From Prevotellaceae bacterium (GTDB lineage Bacteria > Bacteroidota > Bacteroidia > Bacteroidales > UBA932), in contig JAITPN010000035.1 of the NCBI GenBank assembly GCA_031289415.1, forward strand, positions 1 to 46,807: a stretch of DNA of 46,807 bases, read 5' to 3'. The notes below the pieces were generated by a model. That model was not told the origin of the DNA. It saw only the letters and a program-made list of their open reading frames with translations, and made no database searches. How positions within the stretch are numbered: the stretch's first letter is position 1; the number at the start of each line of letters is the position of its first letter. The position numbers and the translations under genes were made by a program. This document shows, piece by piece, positions 33,727-42,566 of this stretch.

Positions 33727-34686
33727 ATGTTAAAAAAACCGGGCATGACGATTGTGAGAAAAGGAGTGTTGGGAGGGTTAATATTATTAAGTTTTAGTGC
33801 AAAAGCCCAGCAAAGCCCGCAGTTTAACATGGGGTTTGTAGATAGGGTATTCACCAATTCGGGAGAGGCGGGGAATACAGTGGAGGATTTATTTAAAGCG
33901 ACATTGGGAAATCGGCTGGAAGTAACAAGTTTTGAAGGAGCGCCGGTAACTAATGTAATCAGCCTTCACGGACCGGTAACGTTGTTTGGTATAATGAGTG
34001 GAGTAGGCATTACCTTATATAATGATATGGTAGGCTCGTTGCGTGCGCCGGGGATGAGTATTATGTATGCTTACCGGCAACCGTTGGCTGATGGCTGGCT
34101 GGGTATAGGGATAGACCTTGGAATGTTGAGCAGTTGGTATGCGAACAGCAGTGGTTGGAAGTTACCCGACGGCGGGTCGATTGATCCCGCAGTGCCCACG
34201 CGCGAAGAAGCGGCTTTGAGTTTCGATATGGGTCTTGGTGCGTCGTACTACAGCAACACATGGTTTGGCGGAATAAGTTGTAAACATCTTACCGAGCCGA
34301 GCGTAGGTGTTGAACGCATCACGCAACTTAAGCGAAACGTATATATGCACGCCGGCTATAAATACGTGGTGGGTGAAAGTCAATGGATGATAATGCCGAT
34401 GCTCGACCTTGTAACTGATTTTGCGCAGAGTAGCTGTCGGATTCATGCTGCTGCATGGTACGGCAACAAATATTTGCTGGGATTAGGCTACCGTTGGGGA
34501 CAAGCTGTTACCGGAATGCTCGGTATAGATATCTTCAACGGCGTAAAAGTGGTTTATGCATATGATTATCTGACTTCTAAATTGAGCAGGTTTAGCGGTG
34601 GATGTCATGAACTTACAGTGAGTTATTCATTTTCACTGATAGTGCCGAGGGGAACACAACGATATAAAAGTATTAGATATTTATAA
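33727..34686 (+). CDS. porP: Type IX secretion system outer-membrane protein PorP/SprF
   Basis: 319 residues with a signal peptide ending SAKAQ and a beta-barrel-like mature part typical of the PorP/SprF family: SPQFNMGFVDRVFTNSGEAG near the N-terminus, GLGASYYSNTWFGGISCKHL in the middle, and LTVSYSFSLIV at the end. In T9SS bacteria PorP is an outer-membrane component associated with the PorK-PorN ring. It is first of five closely spaced genes (34 bases to porK). Met1 (33727) or Met7 (33745) could start translation; the second gives a more compact signal peptide. Confidence 0.92.
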   Translation: MLKKPGMTIVRKGVLGGLILLSFSAKAQQSPQFNMGFVDRVFTNSGEAGNTVEDLFKATLGNRLEVTSFEGAPVTNVISLHGPVTLFGIMSGVGITLYNDMVGSLRAPGMSIMYAYRQPLADGWLGIGIDLGMLSSWYANSSGWKLPDGGSIDPAVPTREEAALSFDMGLGASYYSNTWFGGISCKHLTEPSVGVERITQLKRNVYMHAGYKYVVGESQWMIMPMLDLVTDFAQSSCRIHAAAWYGNKYLLGLGYRWGQAVTGMLGIDIFNGVKVVYAYDYLTSKLSRFSGGCHELTVSYSFSLIVPRGTQRYKSIRYL

Positions 34687-34720
34687 AAAATAGAAATAAC
34701 GAAATAACAGAAAATACAAT

Positions 34721-36052
34721 ATGAAGAAGTTTATTTTCTTACTGACAACAGCAGGCGCCTTGTTTGGATGCCGCGCATACGAAGGCAACGGCTATGGAGA
34801 ATTAGACCGTGGCACAAAGGGGCGTAGAATAAAGTATCAGGAAGCATCTCCGACAGGAATGGTGTATGTGCCTTCAGGTCCTTTTATTTTAGGGACGAAT
34901 GACCAAGACATCGCGCATGCGATGAGTGCAACGCCTAAGACAATTACGGTAGATGCATTTTGGATGGATCAAACGGAAATCACCAATTATGAGTATCGCC
35001 AATTTGTGAGTTACGTGAAAGATTCTACATCTCGGCGATTGTTGGCTCCTAATTTTCCCGAAGAGTTTACCATACAAAGCGAAGAAGGAGAGACCGATGA
35101 AAATCCTCCCTTGAAGTGGTCTACACGCATTAATTATAAAAATCCGGAATATCTTGCGGAATTAGAATCTATGTATTATACGGCTGAAGAATCGTTATTT
35201 GGTCAGCGCGAAATAGATGTGCGTAAATTGGTCTATGAATATGCGTGGATAGATGTGCGGCTGGCTGCAAACGTTCGTTACGATTATGAAAAAAAAGAAT
35301 ACGTAGGAACTATTGTAAAACCCAATGGCGAAACAGAAGAAGTTAAAAATCGCGGCTCATTCATCGTGCGCGACAACACTTTGATATATCCCGATACGTT
35401 ATGTTGGATTCGTGATTTCTTTTATGCCTACAATGACCCTTTTGCTACACGTTATTTTTCGCATCCGGCATATAATGACTATCCTGTGGTAGGCGTAACG
35501 TGGAAACAGGCTAATGCGTTTTGTCATTGGCGCACAAGTATGTCAAACCAACGTAGTAATAGATATGTCGCAGGACATGACTACCGTTTGCCCAGCGAAG
35601 TAGAATGGGAGTATGCCGCACGTGGCGGATTGCAAGGCGAACTTTTCCCATGGGGAGGTCCTTATGCGTCGAATAGAGAAGGCTGTTTCCTCGCAAATTT
35701 CAAACCTCAACATGGAAAATATGATCTCGACGGCGGTGTTCGCACGGTAGCTGTGGGGCTTTATGACCCGAATGATTATGGCTTGTACGACATGGCGGGC
35801 AATGTAGCCGAATGGACTGCCAATGCGTATGACGAAAATGCGTACAGCGTGTATCACGACATGATGCCTACTTATACTTACAACGCTAAACAAACCGACG
35901 TAGCTGTGAAAAAACGCAAAGTAGTGCGTGGCGGGTCATGGAAAGACATTTCTTATTTTCTGCAAAATGGTGTACGTACTTATGAATATCAAGACTCGGC
36001 ACGTTCATACATCGGATTTCGGTGCATTCGTTCATACATGGGAACTCATTAA
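34721..36052 (+). CDS. porK: Type IX secretion system lipoprotein PorK/GldK
   Basis: 443 residues. A lipoprotein signal peptide ends ALFGC (Cys17). A formylglycine-generating-enzyme-like (FGE/SUMF1) domain fills most of the protein: GMVYVPSGPFILGTND, FWMDQTEITNYEYRQFVSYV, PVVGVTWKQANAFCHWR, YRLPSEVEWEYAARGG, DMAGNVAEWTANAY and the final RSYIGFRCIRS. An insertion of ~100 residues after the first third is normal for GldK. In the T9SS it forms, with PorN, the large periplasmic ring attached to the outer membrane. The FGE fold is structural here, as far as is known. Confidence 0.96.
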   Translation: MKKFIFLLTTAGALFGCRAYEGNGYGELDRGTKGRRIKYQEASPTGMVYVPSGPFILGTNDQDIAHAMSATPKTITVDAFWMDQTEITNYEYRQFVSYVKDSTSRRLLAPNFPEEFTIQSEEGETDENPPLKWSTRINYKNPEYLAELESMYYTAEESLFGQREIDVRKLVYEYAWIDVRLAANVRYDYEKKEYVGTIVKPNGETEEVKNRGSFIVRDNTLIYPDTLCWIRDFFYAYNDPFATRYFSHPAYNDYPVVGVTWKQANAFCHWRTSMSNQRSNRYVAGHDYRLPSEVEWEYAARGGLQGELFPWGGPYASNREGCFLANFKPQHGKYDLDGGVRTVAVGLYDPNDYGLYDMAGNVAEWTANAYDENAYSVYHDMMPTYTYNAKQTDVAVKKRKVVRGGSWKDISYFLQNGVRTYEYQDSARSYIGFRCIRSYMGTH

Positions 36053-36087
36053 AATAATTTAAAAATAACTTACAAAAAATAAACAAT

Positions 36088-36837
36088 ATGGCTTCATTCC
36101 TTCACTCGAAAAGTTGGAAAAATTTAACTGCGAAACTTTATGCATTTGGCGCATCTTTAGTGATTGTTGGCGCTTTGTTCAAACTTGAACATTGGACAGG
36201 TGCTACTTACATGCTTTGTATAGGTATGCTTACAGAAGCAGTGATTTTCTTTTTCTCTGCATTTGAGCCCCTTCCGAAAGAGTATGAATGGGAAAATGTA
36301 TATCCTGAATTGACAGGAGGAAGTGACGGAAGCGGACGCCCAAGAAAAACGTTGAACAATGCGCTAAACATTGACCCTGCAATGGCTGATGGGTTAAAAG
36401 ACAGTGTCGGTCGGTTTGCAAAAGCGGTAAACAGCCTTGATGCGCTTACCACCATTGCTCATGCTTCCAATACCTTTGTGGGCGGCGTTCAGCAGGCTGC
36501 GGGCAGTTTGGCAACACTCAATCAATCTATACAAGTGTTGAATGACGCCTACCTCAATGCCTCGCAAACTATCAATGTAAGCGGACAGCAAACTCATGCA
36601 AACTTCGGCGTTTTGAATACACATCTTGCAGCGGTCAATGCATCCTACGAACTCTATATACGCGAACACCAGCAATATGTAGAAAGTAGTCGGCAATTAG
36701 TGGACGCCATGCACCAATCGGCGCAACAGTCGCAGCAATTCAGCGCACAGATGAGCGCGCTCACCGGAAATATCGGCGAGCTTAATAATATTTACGGCTC
36801 AATGCTCTCGGCAGTGAATGTCGCTTTAAAACGTTAA
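36088..36837 (+). CDS. porL: Type IX secretion system motor protein PorL/GldL
   Basis: 249 residues. Two transmembrane helices near the N-terminus (about 16-31 and 39-58) carry glutamates (Glu34 in FKLEHW, Glu50 in GMLTEAVIFF, Glu60), one of which matches the membrane glutamate thought to conduct protons in GldL. The remaining ~190 residues are cytoplasmic and helical, with long Gln/Asn/Ala-rich coiled stretches. With PorM it forms the proton-motive-force-driven motor that powers T9SS export. porM begins seven bases after its stop. Confidence 0.96.
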   Translation: MASFLHSKSWKNLTAKLYAFGASLVIVGALFKLEHWTGATYMLCIGMLTEAVIFFFSAFEPLPKEYEWENVYPELTGGSDGSGRPRKTLNNALNIDPAMADGLKDSVGRFAKAVNSLDALTTIAHASNTFVGGVQQAAGSLATLNQSIQVLNDAYLNASQTINVSGQQTHANFGVLNTHLAAVNASYELYIREHQQYVESSRQLVDAMHQSAQQSQQFSAQMSALTGNIGELNNIYGSMLSAVNVALKR

Positions 36838-36844
36838 TAATAGT

Positions 36845-38395
36845 ATGGCAGGCGGTACTCTCACTCCACGACAGAAAATGATTAATATGATGTATTTGGT
36901 GTTAACAGCCATGTTAGCGCTGAATGTGTCAGCTGAAGTATTAGATGCTTTTGTCGAGATAGATAAAGGTATTGAAAACAATACAAGAATTGTAGCAGAA
37001 AAAAACGACAGCAATTTGGCGGAATTTCGTACAGCTGCTGCGGAAAATAAAGAAAAAGTAGAACCTTGGCTATTGAAAGGTGAAGAAGTACACCTTCGGG
37101 CGACGGCGTTGTACGATAAAATCAATCAAATAAAAATTGATGTGATAACGACAGGCGACGGCAATGATACGGAAAGTATTACCGACGGTACAATAGATGC
37201 TTCTGCCATTGACGACAAGGCAAATACTGATGCCAGCAGTCGCATCATGCTTGGCGTAACCGGTATGAAGAACGGACATGCCTATGTACTTCATGATGCC
37301 ATGAATGGATATTGCAACTATTTGGTGTCGTTGATTGACGAAACACAGGATCCTTCGTTGGTGCATACGTTGAATGAACTATTGCGGTTGCCTGATAAAG
37401 TGAGCAAAACCGACGGCGAGGTTACGTCGTGGGAAGTGGCGACATTCGACGGTATTCCGCTGATTTCGGCGGTTGCCCTTCTTTCAAAAATGCAAATGGA
37501 CGTATATAATAGCGAAAACGAAGTAGTCTCTTATCTCATACGGCAAGTAACGGCTTCCGACTTTAAATTTTCGGATATTGACGTGGCTATAATTCCAAGT
37601 TCAAAATACGTAATTCGCGGTACTGAATTTTCAGCTGAAATATTTTTTGCCGCTTACGACCCCTCGCTAAAACCTACATTGACGCTTGGCGGACGCACTT
37701 TTTCTGCCGGTGAAAAAGGGAAAATTTTATACACTGCCATTCCTGACAGAGTCGGAGTAACCGCATTGCAAGGCAGCATTGAATTGGGGAAAGATACGTA
37801 TCCCGTAAATCTTTCCTATACGGTTATTGATCCTAATATTGTCGTGTCGCCTGAAAAAATGAACGTCATGTATCGCGGCATCGACAACCCCGTAAAAGTA
37901 TCCTTATCCGGCGTGTCGCAAGATGAAATTAACGTACAAATAACCAATGCCACCCATACCCGTGCGGGAAACATCTTCAACGTGCGCCCCGGCAAAGAAC
38001 GCACATGCGAAATCTCTGTATGGAACAACGGGAAAAATATGGGCGCACATACCCTTCGGGTGAAAGACCTTCCAGCTCCTTCGCCGGTGCTCGACGGAAT
38101 TTCGGGGAAAACAGCCAAGAAAAGCGACCTACTGGCATCGCAAGGTATTCTTGCCCAAATGCCACGCGATTTTGACTTCGATTTGCGCTTTCGCGTAGTG
38201 TCGTTCAGTGTATTTGCCGCCATTAACGGCTATGCAGAGGAAGCATCCTCAAACGCGGCGGCTTTTACGCCCGAACAACAACGGTTATTTAGCCGTTTAC
38301 GTCCCGGCGACCGCGTGTCGTTTACTGATATTAAAGCAATGGGACCTGACGGAAGAACTGTAGAATTAAATGATATATCTATAAAACTTAAATAA
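36845..38395 (+). CDS. porM: Type IX secretion system motor protein PorM/GldM
   Basis: 516 residues. The start MAGGTLTPRQKMINMMYLVL with a single membrane helix (about 12-30) is the family hallmark; the rest is a long periplasmic stalk of helical then beta domains (D1-D4 in known structures), including YVIRGTEFSAEIFFAAYDPS and the C-terminal FDFDLRFRVVSFSVFA. It couples the inner-membrane motor to the PorK/PorN ring. The gene lies seven bases after porL and nine bases before porN. Confidence 0.96.
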   Translation: MAGGTLTPRQKMINMMYLVLTAMLALNVSAEVLDAFVEIDKGIENNTRIVAEKNDSNLAEFRTAAAENKEKVEPWLLKGEEVHLRATALYDKINQIKIDVITTGDGNDTESITDGTIDASAIDDKANTDASSRIMLGVTGMKNGHAYVLHDAMNGYCNYLVSLIDETQDPSLVHTLNELLRLPDKVSKTDGEVTSWEVATFDGIPLISAVALLSKMQMDVYNSENEVVSYLIRQVTASDFKFSDIDVAIIPSSKYVIRGTEFSAEIFFAAYDPSLKPTLTLGGRTFSAGEKGKILYTAIPDRVGVTALQGSIELGKDTYPVNLSYTVIDPNIVVSPEKMNVMYRGIDNPVKVSLSGVSQDEINVQITNATHTRAGNIFNVRPGKERTCEISVWNNGKNMGAHTLRVKDLPAPSPVLDGISGKTAKKSDLLASQGILAQMPRDFDFDLRFRVVSFSVFAAINGYAEEASSNAAAFTPEQQRLFSRLRPGDRVSFTDIKAMGPDGRTVELNDISIKLK

Positions 38396-38404
38396 AAGCA
38401 GATT

Positions 38405-39286
38405 ATGAAAAGAACAATTACTTTATTTACATTTGTGGTAGTCGCTGTAACAATGTATGCACAAACGCTGGAAACAGGCAAACATAGTCTTGTGCTGGAT
38501 GGTATAACAAAAGCGGAAGTGATAAAAGAGAAAGAAGCTATCCCTTATCCCTCCATCCGCGAAGATGACGTATTTTGGTCGCGTAGGGTATGGCGTGTCG
38601 TTGACCTGAGAGAGCGGTTGAACTACCCGCTGTATTATCCGACACAGGTAATGCAGTCGCGTAAAAGTTTTGTGCAGACTTTGGTAACAGCTGTCGAAAA
38701 CGGAAGCCTCAAAGCCTACGGCACAGAAGACGATGAGTTCACATCCGAACTCTCTATTGACGATGTGCGCAAACGTTTCGATGCGGAAGGCAGAAAAGTA
38801 ACCCGTCAAAAATTAGACGGATCGGGTGATACGTCGTATTATGTTGCCGGTGAATTTAGCTGGGGCGACGTACAGGAACTTTTGGTAAAAGAAGTGTGGT
38901 ATTTTGATAAACATCTTTCGCAAATGTTTGTCCGCATTATCGGTATTTGTCCGATTCGTGTATATACCGAAGATTTGAATGTAGCTGACGACGACGAAAC
39001 GATAAGCGAACAGTTGAAAAAGCAACTGTTTTGGATTTACTATCCTGACGCCCGCAAAATATTGGCGAACACACCGTGCTATATCGGCGACAATGAAATA
39101 TCGCACTATTCGTTTGATGACTTGTTCCTGCAACGGCGGTTTTCGTCATACATTACGGCTATATCCAACAATCAGGATTACAGAAAGGTGTCTTCTTACA
39201 CACGCAATGCCAAAGAAGCAATGTTAGAGTCGGAACGGCTGAAAGAAGAAATTTTCACCTTTGAAAGCGAATTGTGGGAATATTAA
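38405..39286 (+). CDS. porN: Type IX secretion system periplasmic ring protein PorN/GldN
   Basis: 293 residues with a signal peptide ending TMYAQ (residue ~20). The conserved family segment PYPSIREDDVFWSRRVWRVV then DLRERLNYPLYYP follows, and then VQELLVKEVWYFDKHLSQMF and IGICPIRVY. It binds PorK to build the outer-membrane-linked ring. It is the last gene of the porP-K-L-M-N run and is convergent with manC 45 bases downstream. Confidence 0.96.
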   Translation: MKRTITLFTFVVVAVTMYAQTLETGKHSLVLDGITKAEVIKEKEAIPYPSIREDDVFWSRRVWRVVDLRERLNYPLYYPTQVMQSRKSFVQTLVTAVENGSLKAYGTEDDEFTSELSIDDVRKRFDAEGRKVTRQKLDGSGDTSYYVAGEFSWGDVQELLVKEVWYFDKHLSQMFVRIIGICPIRVYTEDLNVADDDETISEQLKKQLFWIYYPDARKILANTPCYIGDNEISHYSFDDLFLQRRFSSYITAISNNQDYRKVSSYTRNAKEAMLESERLKEEIFTFESELWEY

Positions 39287-39299
39287 ACCGGCACAAAGC

Positions 39300-39316
39300 A
39301 AAAATTACGAATTTTT
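39300..39316. terminator. Weak A/T hairpin between porN and manC
   Basis: AAAAATT, three bases, AATTTTT forms a 7-pair stem of A-T only, followed on the plus strand by CTTATCC. It is the only candidate terminator between these convergent genes. Confidence 0.3.
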
Positions 39317-39331
39317 CTTATCCTGTTTACT

Positions 39332-40423
39332 TTATAAATATTCAGGATCTACGGTCTTCATGATGCTTTTGAGTTGCTCTTCCTGATTGCGAGGGCAAAC
39401 CAGCAATACATCGTCGGTGTCGGCTATAAGAAAATTGTTAAGCCCTTTAACGATTATCAATTTGCGCTTGTTTGTGGTCGTTACAATACTGTCCGATACT
39501 TCGTACAGCAATGTGTTTATAGCATCCACCACGTTGTGAGCGTCACCGTTTGTCCTCTTGTGTAAATACATAGATTCCCAAGTACCTAAGTCCGACCACC
39601 CGAAGTCGCCCGGAAACGCATATACATTTTCCGCTTTCTCCATAATGCCGTAGTCAATTGATATGTTGCGGCATTTTGAATATACATCGGCTATGAACGG
39701 TATTTCTTCGGGCGTGTTGTATATACCCGCGCCTTCTGCAAATAAATCGTCCACTTCGGGCAACAGGTTATGCAGTGCGGCTTGTATCGTCGGCAATGAC
39801 CATGCAAAAATCCCCGAATTCCAAACAAATTCGCCGCTTTCAACAAATATTTTTGCCAAATCAAGCGAAGGCTTTTCCGTAAACGTTTTTACCTTAAACG
39901 GCGTTCCGTCGTCCAACGGTTGGTTTCCGGCAGGCTTTGTCAGTTGGATATATCCGTAGCCTGTTTCGGGACGAGTAGGTTTTATACCTATCGTTACCAA
40001 TACATTGTCTGAATCGGCAAATGCCAATGCCTGTCCTGTAACCCGTAAAAATTCCTGTTCGTTCAATATCAAGTGGTCGGAGGGCGCTACGATAATCGTG
40101 GCTTGCGGATTTTTTTCGCGTATTTTATACGTGGCGTAAGCAATGCAGGGCGCCGTGTTGCGGCGTTCCGGCTCGGCTATTACCTGCCAAGGTTCTAACC
40201 CCGGCAACTGTTCGTTCACCAACGGCACATACGACTTTCCGGTTACAATCAGTATATTTTCACGCGGCATGAGTTGTATAAACCGGTCGAAAGTTTGTTG
40301 TAAAAAACTTTTCCCTGTTCCTAATATATCAAGAAATTGTTTCGGACGGGCATTGCGGCTTAGCGGCCAAAAACGGCTGCCTATACCTCCCGCCATAATT
40401 ACACAATAATACTTTGTGTTCAT
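39332..40423 (-). CDS. manC: Mannose-1-phosphate guanylyltransferase
   Basis: 363 residues. The nucleotidyltransferase signature VIMAGGIGSRFWPLSRNARP then KQF opens the protein, with further family segments NTAPCIAYATYK, VAPSDHLI, GYGYIQL, VKTFTEKP, EFVWNSGIFAW and DFGWSDLGTW. It makes GDP-mannose from mannose-1-phosphate and GTP for surface polysaccharides and LPS. The length shows it lacks the C-terminal isomerase domain of bifunctional ManC/GMP proteins. It has its own consensus promoter and is downstream of, but probably separate from, the WG-repeat gene. Confidence 0.94.
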   Translation of the reverse strand: MNTKYYCVIMAGGIGSRFWPLSRNARPKQFLDILGTGKSFLQQTFDRFIQLMPRENILIVTGKSYVPLVNEQLPGLEPWQVIAEPERRNTAPCIAYATYKIREKNPQATIIVAPSDHLILNEQEFLRVTGQALAFADSDNVLVTIGIKPTRPETGYGYIQLTKPAGNQPLDDGTPFKVKTFTEKPSLDLAKIFVESGEFVWNSGIFAWSLPTIQAALHNLLPEVDDLFAEGAGIYNTPEEIPFIADVYSKCRNISIDYGIMEKAENVYAFPGDFGWSDLGTWESMYLHKRTNGDAHNVVDAINTLLYEVSDSIVTTTNKRKLIIVKGLNNFLIADTDDVLLVCPRNQEEQLKSIMKTVDPEYL

Positions 40424-40456
40424 AATATAAATTTAATGTAAAATTATAAATATCTA

Positions 40457-40487
40457 CAAATGTAAGGATTTTTTATCGGAACACAAA
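40457..40487 (-). promoter_or_regulatory. Promoter of manC
   Basis: On the minus strand TTTG (40487-40484), 19 bases, TACATTTG (40464-40457): full consensus. It lies 34 bases before the manC ATG (40423), in the 117-base gap after the WG-repeat gene. Confidence 0.7.
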
Positions 40488-40540
40488 ATATTTCATTCAA
40501 AGTATCGTAATGATTTTGCCTGAAGCCCTAAAAAAGTTAA

Positions 40541-41551
40541 TCAGTCCGTTGTTTCTTCGTCGGATTCCGGTTCTTCATCGTCTTCCCATGTATCTTCTTC
40601 ATATCCCTCATATTCTTCGCCTTCGACTTCCATTTGACGTCCTTGCGGGTCAATATCATATAGAGAGCCATAATAGGAAACACGCGCCAGCCCTTCGTGA
40701 AAAGACTCTGCCTTTTCATACATAAAAGGTATCACTTCGTTGCCAGTAGTGTCGATATATCCCCAATTGCCGCCATGCAATTTCGCGGCGGCAAGCCCTT
40801 CGCTGAAATCTTCTAAATCTTCATATATAAAAGATATCACTGCTTCGCCCGCATGGTTTATATATCCATAGCTTCCTTCTATGTTCACGCAGGCGCGCCC
40901 ATTGGAAAAGTCGCTCGCATTGCTATATATAAAAGGCAATGCTTCATTGCCTGTCGTATCAATATATCCCCAGTAATAATCCTTCCCTTCTACGGCAGCA
41001 AGCCCTTCGCTGAAAGAATATGCATTATCATATATGAGAGGTATCACTTCTTCGCCCATACGGTTTATAAATCCCCATTTTCCGTCTATTCCTACGAGTG
41101 CAAGCGCACTTCCGACAAAAGAATATGTTTCTTCATATTTAAAAGCTGTAAGTTCGTTACCCGTGCGGTCTATAAATCCAAATTTGTAGTCTATCATGGC
41201 TAATATGATTCCGTCCTTGCAATCATGCATTATTTTGTCATATTTAAAAGGTATGACTTCGTTGCCTGCTGTGTCGATAAATCCCCAGCGGTTGTTAAAC
41301 TTCACATGCGCAAGACCCTCGCTGAAAGGATATGCCGCTTCATAGTGCCGGCGGGTAATGATTTCATCTTTAGCATTTAGAAAGCCCCATGTATTGTTGG
41401 CGAACTCAATGAGCGTAAGCCCTTCGGTAGAAGGGAACTTTACGTAATGCGTAGCATTATACGCCTTCTGATCTTGAGGGTTGTTTCCTTTTTTGTAGCG
41501 ACGGCATGCCATGCAAGCCAATCCCATCATCAGTATGACGAGTATTTTCAT
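40541..41551 (-). CDS. WG-repeat lipoprotein
   Basis: 336 residues from the chosen ATG, where a lipoprotein signal peptide begins (MKILVILMMGLACMAC, Cys16 likely lipidated); a reading nine codons longer spoils it. It then has seven clear WG-type repeats of about 35-50 residues, each with a core like WGFIDTAGNEVIPFKYD and SFSEGLAAV (e.g. RWGFIDTAG, KWGFINRMG, YWGYIDTTG, SYGYINHAG, NWGYIDTTG), and a decayed eighth. The last ~30 residues are strongly acidic (Glu/Asp with Tyr, Thr). WG repeats are beta-rich and thought to bind partners; no enzyme motif is seen. Probably exposed on the envelope. Its function is unknown. Confidence 0.85.
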   Translation of the reverse strand: MKILVILMMGLACMACRRYKKGNNPQDQKAYNATHYVKFPSTEGLTLIEFANNTWGFLNAKDEIITRRHYEAAYPFSEGLAHVKFNNRWGFIDTAGNEVIPFKYDKIMHDCKDGIILAMIDYKFGFIDRTGNELTAFKYEETYSFVGSALALVGIDGKWGFINRMGEEVIPLIYDNAYSFSEGLAAVEGKDYYWGYIDTTGNEALPFIYSNASDFSNGRACVNIEGSYGYINHAGEAVISFIYEDLEDFSEGLAAAKLHGGNWGYIDTTGNEVIPFMYEKAESFHEGLARVSYYGSLYDIDPQGRQMEVEGEEYEGYEEDTWEDDEEPESDEETTD

Positions 41552-41614
41552 TGTATATCCTGTTAAAAGTGTACGCATGGTGTTGAACTCCGTTTATTTT
41601 GTGATTTATAAATG

Positions 41615-41645
41615 CAAATGTACGAAGTTTTGGCATAATCGCAAC
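41615..41645 (-). promoter_or_regulatory. Promoter of the WG-repeat lipoprotein gene
   Basis: TACATTTG on the minus strand (41622-41615) is a perfect -7 element; the -33 position (41645-41642, GTTG) is a partial match at a 19-base spacer. The leader to 41551 is about 60 bases. Confidence 0.5.
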
Positions 41646-41736
41646 CCCATCGCGTTTATTTCTGCATAATGGGCTAAGAAAACAGGCTGATTTGTAGCAT
41701 TTTTCACGAAATAGTCTTTGTTTGATTTTTTTTTCG

Positions 41737-41744
41737 TATCTTTG
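41737..41744 (+). promoter_or_regulatory. -7 promoter element of the PASTA/cargo/rluD/ddl operon
   Basis: TATCTTTG fits TAnnTTTG, 23 bases before the ATG at 41768. TTTG copies at 41717-41724 lie closer than the usual -33 spacing (12-16 bases), so the upstream element is uncertain. Confidence 0.55.
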
Positions 41745-41767
41745 TAGGATACAATGGTAAGAAAATC

Positions 41768-42559
41768 ATGATAAATGTAAAAACATCGTTTGTGAAACGT
41801 CATCCTTACCTGACGACTATTTTTATAGCGTTGACGGTATGTGTGCTGTTGGTGTGGCTTTCCGGCATTGCGCTGAAAGTTTTCACCCGACATGGGCAAT
41901 CCTATCCGGTGCCCGACTTTACGGATATGAGCTTGAATGAAGCGCAGCTTTTAGCCAAGCAACACCACATGGATATTGTGGTAACAGACTCCGTGTATAT
42001 TCACTATCGCCCGCGGGGCGTGGTGTTGAGGCAACATCCTAAAAGCGGAACTATGGTGAAAAAACACCGCCATATTTTTCTTGCCATTAACACGCTGATG
42101 CCGCGAATGGTCGAAATGCCCGACGTAGAAGGCTATTCGCTCAGGCAGGCAATAACGGTATTGTCGGCAAAAAACCTGCATGTGGGCAAATTGAGCTACG
42201 TGTCGGATATCGCCACCAACAATGTATTGAAGCAAAAATACAATGGTGAAGGCATCGCCGCCGGTGTCGAAATTCCGTCCGAAAGCTATATTGACCTGAC
42301 GCTTGGACTCAGTTCGTCGAACACACGCACCGTTATTCCGCAGGTAACAGGCTATACGTTTACCGAAGCCAAAGCCGCCTTGGCGGAAGCCTCGCTCAAT
42401 ACAGGCGCGGTGCACTACGACAATACGGTAACTACGTACGTCGATTCGCTGTTTGCACGTGTATATAAGCAAACGCCTGCCGTATCCCAGTCCGTTATTT
42501 GGACGCTCGGATTAAAAGTAGAACTGTGGCTTACAAAAAACGACAAAAAAATAAAATAG
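41768..42559 (+). CDS. Membrane-anchored PASTA-domain protein
   Basis: 263 residues. A short cytoplasmic start, one membrane helix (about 15-36), then three PASTA domains outside the membrane: about 43-115 (PVPDFTDMSLNEAQLLAKQH), 116-185 (EMPDVEGYSLRQAITVLSAK) and 190-258 (VIPQVTGYTFTEAKAALAEA). PASTA domains bind peptidoglycan or beta-lactam-like ligands in kinases and PBPs; here no enzyme domain is attached. It heads a tightly packed operon with a T9SS cargo gene, rluD and ddl. The association with Ddl suggests a cell-wall role, by inference. Confidence 0.9.
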   Translation: MINVKTSFVKRHPYLTTIFIALTVCVLLVWLSGIALKVFTRHGQSYPVPDFTDMSLNEAQLLAKQHHMDIVVTDSVYIHYRPRGVVLRQHPKSGTMVKKHRHIFLAINTLMPRMVEMPDVEGYSLRQAITVLSAKNLHVGKLSYVSDIATNNVLKQKYNGEGIAAGVEIPSESYIDLTLGLSSSNTRTVIPQVTGYTFTEAKAALAEASLNTGAVHYDNTVTTYVDSLFARVYKQTPAVSQSVIWTLGLKVELWLTKNDKKIK

Positions 42560-42566
42560 TGAAATA

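Noticed and set aside
40541-41551. Regular DNA periodicity considered as a CRISPR-like array
   Set aside because: The period follows the protein WG repeats in frame, and the units vary at many positions, so it is a coding repeat.
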